Positions 51,569-60,162 of a DNA stretch of 64,000 bases are shown here, piece after piece. The position numbers were made by a program, and so were the translations under genes. The DNA comes from Nocardia altamirensis NBRC 108246 (GTDB taxonomy: Bacteria > Actinomycetota > Actinomycetes > Mycobacteriales > Mycobacteriaceae), in the NCBI RefSeq assembly GCF_001612685.1, contig NZ_BDAY01000068.1, positions 1 through 64,000 on the forward strand, read 5' to 3'. Each line of letters starts with the position of its first letter. Position 1 is the first letter of the stretch. The notes under the pieces were generated by a model. That model saw only the letters and a list, made by a program, of their open reading frames with translations, did not search any database and was not told where the DNA came from.

Positions 51569-52183
51569 GTGACTCAGGAACAGCGAGGCGGCCGCGCCGC
51601 GCAGGCCGCCGAACGCCGCGCGGCGATCCTCGAGGCCGCGCGGGAGGTGATCGCCGAGCGCGGGTATCGGGGCACCTCGCTTGCCGCGGTCGCCGAGCGC
51701 GTCGGGCTCACCCAACCTGGGCTGCTGCACTACTTTCCGAGTAAAGAACACCTGCTGGTTGCGGTGCTGGAAGAGCGGGACCGCTGGGACGCGGCCGCTT
51801 TTCTGGCCGGTCCGTCGAACAGTTGGCAGCTGGCGCATCTCGAGCAGTTGGTCGACTACAACGCCGAACGTCCCGGTGTTATCCAGACTTTCACTGTTCT
51901 TGCGGGCGAAAGCGTCACCGACGAGCACCCGGCGCGAGAGTATTTCATCGAGCGCTACGCGCAGGCCAGGGCGCGGCTCGCCGAGCTGCTGCGGACGGAG
52001 TTCGGTGATCGGCTGGCCGGTGGGCGGACACCAGAGCAGGTGGCGCCGCTGTTGATCGCGGTCCTGGACGGGCTGCAGACGCAGTGGTTGCTCGCCCCGG
52101 AGGAGGTCGACATGGGAGCCGCGTTCCGGGACTTCGTCGCGCTGCTCGGACCGGGCGCTCACTCGGCCGGATCGAACGAATAA
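51569..52183 (+). CDS. TetR family regulator upstream of GH3
   Basis: This 204-residue TetR protein has the DNA-binding domain TSLAAVAERVGLTQPGLLHY (about residues 34-53) and a C-terminal effector domain. GTG at 51569 is chosen for the -10 box 7 nt upstream; ATG at 51551 is the alternative. It lies 140 nt before a GH3 glycosidase in the same direction. An inverted repeat CACCTA-N8-TAGGTG in that gap (52204-52223) is a good operator candidate, so it probably controls glycoside use. Confidence 0.86.
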   Translation: MTQEQRGGRAAQAAERRAAILEAAREVIAERGYRGTSLAAVAERVGLTQPGLLHYFPSKEHLLVAVLEERDRWDAAAFLAGPSNSWQLAHLEQLVDYNAERPGVIQTFTVLAGESVTDEHPAREYFIERYAQARARLAELLRTEFGDRLAGGRTPEQVAPLLIAVLDGLQTQWLLAPEEVDMGAAFRDFVALLGPGAHSAGSNE

Positions 52184-52203
52184 AAGTAACGAGGAGATAA
52201 CAA

Positions 52204-52223
52204 CACCTACTATTGATTAGGTG
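52204..52223. promoter_or_regulatory. Operator candidate upstream of GH3
   Basis: CACCTA (52204-52209) and TAGGTG (52218-52223) form a perfect inverted repeat in an AT-rich patch, 100 nt before the glycosidase start. Confidence 0.4.
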
Positions 52224-52323
52224 AGCGCGGCGAAGGCCTGCGCATGTCCGCCGCCGGCACTCACGAGTTACCAGTGGTATCCGCCGACTCGGTCGGCAAC
52301 GGCAGTGGCAGACAAAGGAGTTC

Positions 52324-54768
52324 ATGATGAGTCCAGCCGACGTGGCCCGCGAGGACGCCGTGACGGCGGCCCTCGGGAAACTCGATCTTCCGAGCAAGGC
52401 CAGATTGTTGATGGGGCAGGACATGTGGTCGCTGCCCGCCCTTCCGGAGATCGGGTTGCGGTCGCTGGTGATGTCGGACGGGCCGATCGGGGTGCGCGGG
52501 CGGTACTGGACCGCGGACGATCCGTCCATCGCGCTGCCTTCGCCGACCGCCCTCGCCGCGACCTGGGATCCGGAACTCGCCAGGCGCGCAGGCAGACTGC
52601 TCGCGCAGGAAGCCCGCCGCAAGGAAGTACAGGTGCTGCTCGCACCCACCGTCAACCTGCATCGCTCACCGCTCGGCGGCAGACACTTCGAGTGCTACTC
52701 CGAGGATCCGTATCTGACCGCGCAGATCGGCACCGGCTACGTGCGCGGTGTGCAGGACGGCGGAATCGGCACCACCGTCAAGCATTTCGTGGCCAACGAC
52801 GCCGAGACCGACCGCTTCACCGTGAACAATGTCGTCTCCCCGCGCGCACTGCGCGAGCTGTATCTCGCGCCCTTCGAGGCGATCGTGCACGACGCGGGCA
52901 CCTGGGGCGTCATGGCCGCCTACAACAAGGTCAACGGCACGACGATGACCGAGCACGCCGCGCTGCTGAACGGAGTGCTGCGCGGCGAGTGGGGGTACGA
53001 CGGCATCGTCGTCTCCGACTGGATGGCCGCCCGATCGACAGTCGGCGCGATCACCGGCGGTCTCGACATCGCGATGCCAGGGCCGCAAGGCGTCTTCGGC
53101 GATCCCCTCGTCGCCGCGGTGCGCAACGGTGAAGTCGAGGAATCGCTGGTCGACGACGCGGTCCGCCGGGTGCTGCGGCTTGCCGCCCGGGTCGGCCTGC
53201 TCGACGGCGTCGATCCGGTGGTGACCACCCCGCCCGAGGACATCGACGGCCTCGCGCTGGCCCGCGAGATCGCAAGTCGCGCTGTCGTGCTGATCCGCAA
53301 CCAGGTGCTCGAGCAGGGCCCGGCGCTGCCCATCGACGCCGCCGCGACCACCGTGGCGCTCAGCGGACTCGCCGCCAGGGATGCCCGGATTCTCGGCGGC
53401 GGTTCGGCCACCGTCTTCCCCGCGTCCGTCGTCTCCCCGCTCGACGGCCTGACCGCCGCGCTGCCCGCAGGCGCGCTCACCTACTCGATCGGCGCCGCCC
53501 CGAGCGACGACCTCGGCGCGGCGGAGCGCGGATTCGACCTGCGCGCCCGCGTTTTCGATGCCGACGGCGCGTTGCTCGGCGAACGATCGCTGCCCAACGG
53601 CGCGGTCAACTGGCTCGGCGAACTACCCGAGGGCGTCAGCTACGACGCACTGCACACCGTCGAGGTGAGCGGCACCTTCACGCCGCAGGAGACGGGGCAG
53701 CATACGTTCGGCACCAAGGGATTCGGCAGCTTCCGGCTCGCCGTCGACGGCACCACGCTGTTCGACGGAAACGAAACACTCACCAGCACCGACCCTTTCG
53801 AGGCATTCTTCGGATCGACCAGCGAGCGCGGGGCCATCGAGCTCACGGCGGGGACGGCGGTCGACGTGTCGATGACCCACGCGCCGTTGAAGTTCGCCGA
53901 CGCGCCACTGCCCGCGATCATGTTCACGCTCGCGCACGCAGAACCGCGACGGGATCCGGACGAGCTGATCGCCGAGGCCGTCGAGGCGGCGCGAGTCGCG
54001 GACGTCGCGGTGGTCGTCGTGGCCACCACCGAGCAGGTCGAGTCCGAGGGCTTCGATCGCACGAGCCTGAAACTGCCTGGCCGCCAAGACGAATTGGTGA
54101 GCCGCGTGGCCGCCGTCAACCCGCGCACCGTTGTTGTCGTCAATGCCGGGTCGCCGGTGGAGATGCCGTGGCGCAACGAGGTTTCCGCGGTGCTGCTGAG
54201 CTGGTTCCCCGGTCAAGAGGCCGGTAACGCGCTCGCCGATGTACTGCTCGGCGCTGTCGAGCCGGGTGGGCGGCTGCCGACCACCTGGCCTGCCGCACTG
54301 GCGGATTGCCCGGTCTCCGAGGTCACCCCGACCGATGGCCAGCTGGTCTACCGGGAGGACATCTTCATCGGCTACCGCGCGTGGGAACGCGCAGGCACCA
54401 CGCCCGCCTACCCGTTCGGACACGGATTCGGTTACACCACATGGGCATACGAGTCGATCGACCGGGCAGAAACGACGGTGACCGTGCGGCTGCGCAATAC
54501 CGGCGCGCGCCGCGGCGGTGAGGTGGTGCAGGTCTACCTTGCGCCCGTTGCGGATTCGGTCGTCCGTCCGGCGCGTTGGCTGGCCGGTTTCGCTCGCATC
54601 GAAGCCGAACCCGGCGAGGTGGTCGAGGCGGTGATCCGGATTCCGGACCGCGCCTTCGAGATCTGGGACGAAGACACCAACGCCTGGCGGCGGGTGCCGG
54701 GATCGTACGAGATCCAGGCGGGCCGTTCGATCGCCGAACGCCTACTCACGATCAGCTACGACGCCTAG
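52324..54768 (+). CDS. Glycoside hydrolase family 3 beta-glucosidase with PA14 domain
   Basis: This 814-residue GH3 enzyme hydrolyses terminal beta-linked sugars. The N-terminal barrel carries KHFVANDAE (Lys153-His154) and the nucleophile Asp232 in GIVVSDWMAA. The second alpha/beta domain is interrupted by a PA14-like beta domain (about 390-540), as in fungal-type BglI enzymes. The fibronectin-III-like C-terminus includes PFGHGFGYTTW. No signal peptide is present, so it acts on imported glycosides or glycosylated metabolites. AAGGAG at 52315-52320 could serve ATG 52324 or, with better spacing, ATG 52327. Confidence 0.93.
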   Translation: MMSPADVAREDAVTAALGKLDLPSKARLLMGQDMWSLPALPEIGLRSLVMSDGPIGVRGRYWTADDPSIALPSPTALAATWDPELARRAGRLLAQEARRKEVQVLLAPTVNLHRSPLGGRHFECYSEDPYLTAQIGTGYVRGVQDGGIGTTVKHFVANDAETDRFTVNNVVSPRALRELYLAPFEAIVHDAGTWGVMAAYNKVNGTTMTEHAALLNGVLRGEWGYDGIVVSDWMAARSTVGAITGGLDIAMPGPQGVFGDPLVAAVRNGEVEESLVDDAVRRVLRLAARVGLLDGVDPVVTTPPEDIDGLALAREIASRAVVLIRNQVLEQGPALPIDAAATTVALSGLAARDARILGGGSATVFPASVVSPLDGLTAALPAGALTYSIGAAPSDDLGAAERGFDLRARVFDADGALLGERSLPNGAVNWLGELPEGVSYDALHTVEVSGTFTPQETGQHTFGTKGFGSFRLAVDGTTLFDGNETLTSTDPFEAFFGSTSERGAIELTAGTAVDVSMTHAPLKFADAPLPAIMFTLAHAEPRRDPDELIAEAVEAARVADVAVVVVATTEQVESEGFDRTSLKLPGRQDELVSRVAAVNPRTVVVVNAGSPVEMPWRNEVSAVLLSWFPGQEAGNALADVLLGAVEPGGRLPTTWPAALADCPVSEVTPTDGQLVYREDIFIGYRAWERAGTTPAYPFGHGFGYTTWAYESIDRAETTVTVRLRNTGARRGGEVVQVYLAPVADSVVRPARWLAGFARIEAEPGEVVEAVIRIPDRAFEIWDEDTNAWRRVPGSYEIQAGRSIAERLLTISYDA

Positions 54769-54776
54769 CAACGACG

Positions 54777-54810
54777 GCGGCCGTGCGAATCCATGGATTC
54801 GCACGGCCGC
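54777..54810. terminator. 34-bp perfect palindrome between GH3 and asd
   Basis: 54777-54810 is identical to its reverse complement, forming a 17-bp stem with almost no loop. CGAC/GTCG arms extend it on both sides after a bulge. It sits 9 nt after GH3 and 13 nt from the asd stop, so it ends both convergent genes. Confidence 0.75.
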
Positions 54811-54822
54811 GTCGGAGCAATA

Positions 54823-55857
54823 TCAGCGATTGCTGAGCAACACCTCGGCGATCTGAATGGTGTTGAGCGCCGCACCTTTACGCAGGTTGTCGCTGGAGAT
54901 GAACAGCGCGAGCCCACGGCCTTCCGGCACACCGGGATCCTGGCGGATGCGGCCGACGAACGAGTCGTCGGCGCCCGCCGCCTGCAGCGGGGTCGGCACC
55001 TCGACGAGCTTGACGCCGGGCGCCTTGGCCAGGATCTCCTTGGCCTGCTCCACCGAAAGCGGCTGCTCGAACTCGGCATTCACCGACAGCGAGTGGCCGG
55101 TGAACACCGGAACACGCACGCAGGTGCCGCTCACCAGCAGCTCGGGCAGCCCGAGGATCTTGCGGCTCTCGTTGCGCAGCTTCTGATCCTCGTCGGTCTC
55201 GCCGGAGCCGTCGTCGACCAGCGATCCGGCCAGCGGCAGCACGTTGAACGCGATGGGCGCGACGTACTTGTTCGGGGCCGGGAAGTCGAGTGCGCTGCCG
55301 TCGTGGGTCAGCTGCTCGACACCGTCGATCACCGCACGCGCCTGTGTCGCAAGCTCTTCCACCCCGGCCAGCCCGCTACCGGACACCGCCTGGTAGCTCG
55401 ACACGATGAGCCTGCGCAGCCCCGCGATGTCGTGCAGCGGCTTGAGCACCGGCATCGCGGCCATGGTTGTGCAGTTCGGGTTCGCGATGATGCCCTTGAC
55501 CAGGTTGCGGGTCTGTTCGGGATTGACCTCGCTGACCACCAGCGGGACATCGGGGTCCTTGCGCCATGCCGACGAGTTGTCGATCACCGTCACGCCCGCC
55601 GCGGCGAAGCGCGGGGCCTGCACGCGAGACATGGTGGCACCGGCCGAGAACAGCGCGATGTCGAGGCCGGACGGATCGGCGAGCTCGGTGTCCTCGACGA
55701 CGATCTCACCGCCGCGCCACGGCAGCGTGGTCCCCGCCGACCGCGACGACGCGAAGAATCGCACCTCGTCGGCCGGGAAGTTGCGCTCTTCCAGCAGCTT
55801 TCGCATGACGGCGCCGACCTGTCCGGTCGCGCCGACAACGCCTACTCGTACGCCCAT
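54823..55857 (-). CDS. asd: Aspartate-semialdehyde dehydrogenase
   Basis: This enzyme reduces aspartyl phosphate to aspartate semialdehyde with NADPH, the second step to lysine, diaminopimelate, methionine and threonine. The 344-residue protein has the NADP motif GVVGATGQVG (residues 6-15), the catalytic Cys129 in ANPNCTT and the substrate-binding motif VFTGHSLSVN. It begins 3 nt after the ask stop and is co-transcribed with it, the standard actinobacterial order. Confidence 0.96.
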   Translation of the reverse strand: MGVRVGVVGATGQVGAVMRKLLEERNFPADEVRFFASSRSAGTTLPWRGGEIVVEDTELADPSGLDIALFSAGATMSRVQAPRFAAAGVTVIDNSSAWRKDPDVPLVVSEVNPEQTRNLVKGIIANPNCTTMAAMPVLKPLHDIAGLRRLIVSSYQAVSGSGLAGVEELATQARAVIDGVEQLTHDGSALDFPAPNKYVAPIAFNVLPLAGSLVDDGSGETDEDQKLRNESRKILGLPELLVSGTCVRVPVFTGHSLSVNAEFEQPLSVEQAKEILAKAPGVKLVEVPTPLQAAGADDSFVGRIRQDPGVPEGRGLALFISSDNLRKGAALNTIQIAEVLLSNR

Positions 55858-55860
55858 TTT

Positions 55861-56379
55861 TTACCGCCCTGTTCCCGCATGCACCACAGCGACCTCGTCG
55901 CCGCCCAGCTCGAACGCCCGGTGCAGCACCTTGACGGCCTCGTCCAGCTCGGTGTCCTTGACCAGCACCGAGATCCGGATCTCGGAGGTGGAGATGAGAT
56001 CGATGTTCACGCCGGCATCGGCAAGCGCCTCGCAGAACTTGGCGGTGACGCCGGGGTGGCTCTTCATGCCCGCGCCGACCAACGACACCTTGCCGATGTG
56101 GTCGTCGTAGAGCACCTGGGAGAAGCCGATCTCGTCCTGCTGCTTGGTCAGCATCTCGACGGCACGTGCGCCGTCGGTCTTCGGCAGCGTGAAGGTGATA
56201 TCGGTCTTGCCGGTATCGATCTTGGAGATGTTCTGCAGCACCATGTCGATGTTGATCTCGGCGTCGGCGACCGCGCGGAACACCTTGGCGGCGTAGCCCG
56301 GCACGTCCGGCAGACCGACCACGGTCACCTTGGCCTCGCTGCGATCGTGCGCGACGCCCGTGAGGATTGCTTGCTCCAA
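55861..56379 (-). CDS. Aspartokinase beta subunit from an internal start
   Basis: Inside ask, GGAGG is followed after 8 nt by an in-frame TTG at 56379. Starting there gives a 172-residue regulatory polypeptide (beginning with LEQAILTGVAHDRS) holding both ACT domains. Corynebacterium glutamicum LysC beta, made the same way, is also 172 residues by my recollection. The enzyme is then an alpha2beta2 assembly. Supported by site spacing and length only. Confidence 0.55.
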   Translation of the reverse strand: MEQAILTGVAHDRSEAKVTVVGLPDVPGYAAKVFRAVADAEINIDMVLQNISKIDTGKTDITFTLPKTDGARAVEMLTKQQDEIGFSQVLYDDHIGKVSLVGAGMKSHPGVTAKFCEALADAGVNIDLISTSEIRISVLVKDTELDEAVKVLHRAFELGGDEVAVVHAGTGR

Positions 56380-57126
56380 GGGGATGTCCTCCATCGATCC
56401 GTAAACGTAGGTGCCCGGCTTGTCGGTATAGGACGAACGCACATGCACGGGCACGTTGTAGCGACGCGCGTATTCGACGCAGCGCAGCATCAGCACCTTC
56501 GCGCCACAGGCGGCGAGCTCCAGCATCTCCTCGTAGGAGACCTGGTCCAGCCGCTGGGCGTCCGGCACGATCCGCGGGTCGGCGGTGAAGACGCCGTCCA
56601 CGTCGGTGTAGATCTCGCAGACGTCGGCCTCCAGCGCGGCGGCCAGCGCGACCGCGGTGGTGTCGGAACCGCCGCGGCCGAGCGTGGTGACGTCCTTGTT
56701 GTCCTGGCTCACGCCCTGGAAGCCTGCGACCAGCACGATCTGTCCGTCATCGAGGGCCTGGCGCAGCCTGCCCGGGGTGACGTCGATGATCTTGGCGTTG
56801 CCGTGTGCGCCGGTGGTGATCACGCCGGCCTGCGAGCCGGTGAACGAACGAGCTTCGGCGCCGAGCGAGTGGATGGCCATGGCGACCAGCGCGTTGGAGA
56901 TGCGCTCACCCGAGGTGAGCAGCATGTCCATCTCCCTGGCCGGCGGCGCGGGCGCCACCTGCTGGGCCAGGTCGAGCAGCTCGTCGGTGGTGTCACCCAT
57001 GGCCGAGCAGACGACCACCACGTCGTGGCCCTGCTTCTTCGTCTCGACGATCCGTTCAGCGACGCGCCGGATGCGCTCGGCGGTTGCCACCGAGGATCCT
57101 CCGTACTTCTGAACAACGAGAGCCAC
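55861..57126 (-). CDS. ask: Aspartokinase (alpha subunit)
   Basis: This kinase phosphorylates aspartate to start the aspartate-family pathway. The 421-residue protein begins VALVVQKYGGSSVATAERI, as in M. tuberculosis Ask. GTG at 57126 has GGAGG about 8 nt upstream, which rules out the longer frame. The kinase domain includes GFQGVSQDNKDVTTLGRGGS; two ACT domains follow (LTGVAHDRSEAKVTVVGLPD and KVSLVGAGMKSHPGVTAKF), which confer lysine/threonine feedback inhibition. A separate in-frame start for the beta subunit is probable at 56379. Confidence 0.95.
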   Translation of the reverse strand: MALVVQKYGGSSVATAERIRRVAERIVETKKQGHDVVVVCSAMGDTTDELLDLAQQVAPAPPAREMDMLLTSGERISNALVAMAIHSLGAEARSFTGSQAGVITTGAHGNAKIIDVTPGRLRQALDDGQIVLVAGFQGVSQDNKDVTTLGRGGSDTTAVALAAALEADVCEIYTDVDGVFTADPRIVPDAQRLDQVSYEEMLELAACGAKVLMLRCVEYARRYNVPVHVRSSYTDKPGTYVYGSMEDIPLEQAILTGVAHDRSEAKVTVVGLPDVPGYAAKVFRAVADAEINIDMVLQNISKIDTGKTDITFTLPKTDGARAVEMLTKQQDEIGFSQVLYDDHIGKVSLVGAGMKSHPGVTAKFCEALADAGVNIDLISTSEIRISVLVKDTELDEAVKVLHRAFELGGDEVAVVHAGTGR

Positions 57127-57209
57127 GACAGGGTCCTCCAAGATCGACAACCAGCTGCTAACAGCCACCAAGACTACCGGCCGTCGTCCAGCGGATTGTG
57201 GCTACCTCC

Positions 57210-57671
57210 TCAGCCGACGGCCGTCGAGGACTTCCTGCGCTGGTCCGCCGCGCTCACGAACTTCGCGAGCAACCAGTGATATTTGGTGTTGTGGAACGCG
57301 GCGATCTGCCATCCCCCTTTGGTGCGCACCACGACCGTGCTCTGCACTTTTGTGTTGCGCAGGGTGCGCCGCCGCCTGCCCTTGAGCACCGCGCCTTTGC
57401 CGTGCACCAGCGCAACGTCGGGGGTGAGGAAGCGGAAGCCGGTGATCTCGCCGTCCAATCGGGTGTTCTTCAAGTATTTCTCGAACAGTGGGACGTGCGT
57501 CTCGTGGATTTCCTCGCGGCCCGTGCTGTGGGTGCCGAACCAGGTGACGTAGTCGGCGTCTTCGGCGTAGACCGAGGCGAAGGCGGCCGCATCGCCGTCG
57601 TGCCATGCCTTGGCCTGACGTTCGAACAGTGCGTGGATGGCGGCCTCGTCGGCCTGCTGGTCGATGGTCAT
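57210..57671 (-). CDS. SgcJ/EcaC-type SnoaL-like protein
   Basis: This 153-residue NTF2/SnoaL-fold protein has the family's opening pattern (EAAIHALFERQAKAWHDGDA, then FASVYAEDADYVTWFG) and closing GGWQIAAFHNTKYH. Members annotated as SgcJ/EcaC oxidoreductases are found beside natural-product genes, but the reaction is mostly unproven. AGGGGAC precedes the ATG. It is divergent from a MarR gene, with inverted repeats between them. Confidence 0.82.
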   Translation of the reverse strand: MTIDQQADEAAIHALFERQAKAWHDGDAAAFASVYAEDADYVTWFGTHSTGREEIHETHVPLFEKYLKNTRLDGEITGFRFLTPDVALVHGKGAVLKGRRRRTLRNTKVQSTVVVRTKGGWQIAAFHNTKYHWLLAKFVSAADQRRKSSTAVG

Positions 57672-57698
57672 CGGAGTCCCCTCGATACAATCTGATCA

Positions 57699-57729
57699 GC
57701 TCAACAGCTGAATCATCAAATAGTTGAGC
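57699..57729. promoter_or_regulatory. MarR operator candidate
   Basis: GCTCAAC (57699-57705) and GTTGAGC (57723-57729) are perfect inverted arms with 17 nt between, in the divergent gap between the SnoaL-like and marR genes. Confidence 0.45.
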
Positions 57730-57768
57730 GAGTAAGATATTTCCCGAGTCAGACGAGAGTGTCAAGCC

Positions 57769-58251
57769 ATGCCGAAGAAGACCGAAGTCAGGCGCGCGGA
57801 GTTGGGTGCCGCATTGACCCTCGCCGCGCAGCGCAGCGCCACCGACGCGGTGATGATGCATCAGGCCATCGCGGACCGGGTCGGCCTGCACGTGACCGAC
57901 CTGCGCTGTCTGAACATGCTGCGGCTCGGCGGCCCCGCTACCGCGGGCGAGCTGGCCGCTACCGCCGGGCTGACCACCGGCGCCATCACCCGAATGATCG
58001 ACCGCTTATTGAAGGCGGGCTACGTGCGCCGCGAACACGACGAGCAGGACCGCCGCCGCGTCATCATCACGGCAGTCCCCGAGCGATTCGACGAGCTCGC
58101 GCCCCACTATGAGCTGCTGGCAAGAGAATTCGACACGGTCGCCGCCGAGTACACCGAGGAACAGCTGGAGTTGATCCTCCAGCTGTTCCATCGGCTGCAC
58201 GAGACAACACTGCACGTCACCAAGGCATTACGCGCCGAAGAAACCGCGTGA
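57769..58251 (+). CDS. MarR family transcriptional regulator
   Basis: This 160-residue MarR protein has the recognition helix in ELAATAGLTTGAITRMIDRL and the wing REHDEQDRRRVIITAVPE, where the DxRR wing motif is intact. It is divergent from the SnoaL-like gene and probably represses it and itself through the repeat at 57699-57729. It converges with the DHFR-like gene, 25 nt away. Confidence 0.9.
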   Translation: MPKKTEVRRAELGAALTLAAQRSATDAVMMHQAIADRVGLHVTDLRCLNMLRLGGPATAGELAATAGLTTGAITRMIDRLLKAGYVRREHDEQDRRRVIITAVPERFDELAPHYELLAREFDTVAAEYTEEQLELILQLFHRLHETTLHVTKALRAEETA

Positions 58252-58276
58252 ATGACGTGGCGGTCCGGTGCAACGG

Positions 58277-58849
58277 TCAGGCCCTGGTGAACCAGGTGAC
58301 CTGGGTGCCGTTCTCGAACTCCTTGCGCTCGGTCGGTGCGAAGAGGGTCGGCTGGAAGGCACCGGCGAAGGCGGGTGTACCCGTGCCGGAGACGACCGGA
58401 TAGCTCTTGATGACCAGCTCATCGATCTCGGGAAGCACGGCAGCGGCGAGCTTTCCGCCGCCGGCCAGCCAGATGTCCGACCCCGCTTCCTGTTTGAGCT
58501 GCTGCACCAGTGCGATCGGGTCCTCGACCAATTCGACGGCGGGGTCGTCGATCCGGCCGAGCGTGCTCGACACCACGTAGTGCCGCATGTGCGCGTACGG
58601 GGCCGTGATGCCGATGGCGAGCGCCGGATCGTAGGTGCCGCGCCCCATCACCAGGGTGTCGAACTTCTGGTTCGGCGCGTCCGCGGCGATCCCGAAGTGC
58701 GGGCGGACGTGCGTCGGCAGGGTCTCCGGATACTCCTGCGCGAGCCACGCGCCCATGTCCGGCCCGACCGGGTAGTGGTCGATCGTATCGTCGGGTCCGG
58801 CAATGTAGCCGTCCAGCGACATGCCGACGAAGTAGACGAGTTTTCGCAT
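58277..58849 (-). CDS. Dihydrofolate reductase/RibD C-terminal family protein, copy 1
   Basis: This 190-residue reductase-fold protein begins MRKLVYFVGMSLDGYIAGPD, the family hallmark, and has the nucleotide-binding strand DIWLAGGGKLAA. Members resemble bacterial DHFR and the RibD reductase domain but usually lack a proven substrate. AGAGG precedes the ATG. It is closely related to the next gene upstream (58876-59451) over its whole length, so the two are tandem duplicates, probably on one transcript. Confidence 0.85.
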   Translation of the reverse strand: MRKLVYFVGMSLDGYIAGPDDTIDHYPVGPDMGAWLAQEYPETLPTHVRPHFGIAADAPNQKFDTLVMGRGTYDPALAIGITAPYAHMRHYVVSSTLGRIDDPAVELVEDPIALVQQLKQEAGSDIWLAGGGKLAAAVLPEIDELVIKSYPVVSGTGTPAFAGAFQPTLFAPTERKEFENGTQVTWFTRA

Positions 58850-58875
58850 ATCAGAACCTCTTTCGTGGAGAATTG

Positions 58876-59451
58876 TCAGGCGCGGGCGAACCAGGTGGCC
58901 TGCGCGCCGTTGCCGAATTCCTTGCGCTGGACCGGGGCGAACAGGGTCGGCTGGAACTCCCCGGCGAAGGCGGGGATCCCGGCGCCCGCGACGACCGGGT
59001 AGCTCTTGATGATCATCTCGTCGATCTCACCGAGCAGCTGCGCGGCAAGCTTGCCGCCGCCGCAGAGCCAGATATCAAGGCCCTCTTCCTTTTTGAGCCG
59101 CTGCACGAGGCCGACCGGGTCCGCCTCGACCAATTCCACTGCCGGATCGTCGATCCGGCCGAGCGTGCTCGACACCACGTACTGCCGCATGTGCGCGTAC
59201 GGGCTCGTCACGCCGGTGACCAACGCCGGTTCGTAGCTGCCGCGCCCCATGAGTACGGCGTCGAAGTGCCTGTTCGGTGCGTCGACCGCCATCCCGATGT
59301 GCGACCGGAGCGGGGTCGGGACGAACTCCGGGTACTCCGCGTTGATCTGTCGCATCATCTCGTCGTCGGTCGGATAGAAGTCGAACTCCCCCGCCGGACC
59401 TGCGATGTAGCCGTCGAGAGAGACCGCGACGTAGTAGACAAGCTTTCGCAT
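58876..59451 (-). CDS. Dihydrofolate reductase/RibD C-terminal family protein, copy 2
   Basis: This 191-residue paralogue of the adjacent gene begins MRKLVYYVAVSLDGYIAGPA and has DIWLCGGGKLAAQ for the nucleotide loop. The blocks PYAHMR-YVVSSTLGRIDDPA and IKSYPVV are shared with copy 1. Catalytic specificity is not known; NADPH-dependent reduction of a pterin, flavin precursor or xenobiotic is possible. It is divergent from a TetR gene whose promoter contains a GTAGTACTAC palindrome. Confidence 0.85.
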   Translation of the reverse strand: MRKLVYYVAVSLDGYIAGPAGEFDFYPTDDEMMRQINAEYPEFVPTPLRSHIGMAVDAPNRHFDAVLMGRGSYEPALVTGVTSPYAHMRQYVVSSTLGRIDDPAVELVEADPVGLVQRLKKEEGLDIWLCGGGKLAAQLLGEIDEMIIKSYPVVAGAGIPAFAGEFQPTLFAPVQRKEFGNGAQATWFARA

Positions 59452-59482
59452 TCCGGTACCGCCTAACCTGTTGTACTCTGCA

Positions 59483-59508
59483 TGTAGTGATCTGAAGGTA
59501 GTACTACA
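59483..59508. promoter_or_regulatory. TetR operator candidate
   Basis: TGTAGT (59483-59488) and ACTACA (59503-59508) form an inverted repeat, and the right half contains the perfect palindrome GTAGTACTAC (59498-59507). A TACTCT box at 59474-59479 precedes it, so a bound repressor would block tetR transcription. Confidence 0.5.
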
Positions 59509-59524
59509 GATGGAGTGGTGTCAA

Positions 59525-60097
59525 GTGCGGACAAATCCCGAACGTCGTCAGGCGCTGCTCGATGCGGCGCTCGAGGTCCTGGCCAGCGAAGGAGCTCGCG
59601 GACTCACCTTCCGCGCGGTGGACAAAGAAGCCGCCGTGCCCGCGGGCACCGCGTCGAACTACTTCGCCAACCGGGACGACCTGCTCACCCAGGCGGGCGG
59701 CCGCTTCTACGAACGGCTGCGACCGAGCGCGCCGACCATGGCCAAGCTGACCGAAGGACCGAAGACCCGGGCGAACATCGTCGAATTGATGAAGGAGACG
59801 GTCGGGCGCATCGAGGCGTTCCGCACCGGCTACCTCGCCCTGCTGGAGCTGCGCCTCGAGGCGACCAGGCGACCGGAACTACGAGCCGTGCTGACCGAGC
59901 GGGTGCGCGCGGACATCGAGTTCAACGTGCGCAACCATGTCGACGCCGGATTGCCCGGTGACGAAAAGTCGGTACTGCTGCTGTATTTGGCATTGAACTG
60001 GCTAATCGTCGACCGGCTTACCCTGCCGGAGGTGTTCACCGAAGAACAGAGCCAAGAGTTGATCGAGGCGGCGGTCGATCGTGTCATCGGCTCTTGA
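59525..60097 (+). CDS. TetR family regulator
   Basis: This 190-residue TetR protein opens RTNPERRQALLDAALEVLAS, with the DNA-binding helix AVDKEAAVPAGTASNYFANR. The C-terminal region is an effector domain with a hydrophobic core (SVLLLYLALNWLIVDRL). GTG at 59525 is preferred because GGAG lies 9 nt before it; ATG at 59510 would add five residues but overlaps the operator region. It is divergent from the DHFR-like pair and is their likely repressor. Confidence 0.86.
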   Translation: MRTNPERRQALLDAALEVLASEGARGLTFRAVDKEAAVPAGTASNYFANRDDLLTQAGGRFYERLRPSAPTMAKLTEGPKTRANIVELMKETVGRIEAFRTGYLALLELRLEATRRPELRAVLTERVRADIEFNVRNHVDAGLPGDEKSVLLLYLALNWLIVDRLTLPEVFTEEQSQELIEAAVDRVIGS

Positions 60098-60127
60098 CAG
60101 ACCATGCGGTCTACATCTCCGAATGCT

Positions 60128-60143
60128 TGTGACCCGCGTCACC
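60128..60143. promoter_or_regulatory. Crp/GlxR binding site candidate
   Basis: TGTGA-CCCGCG-TCACC matches the TGTGA-N6-TCACA consensus at nine of ten defined positions. It lies 7 nt upstream of a GATAAT -10-like box (60151-60156) and 20 nt before the DUF1918 start. Confidence 0.5.
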
Positions 60144-60162
60144 AGCACTCGATAATGAGGTG

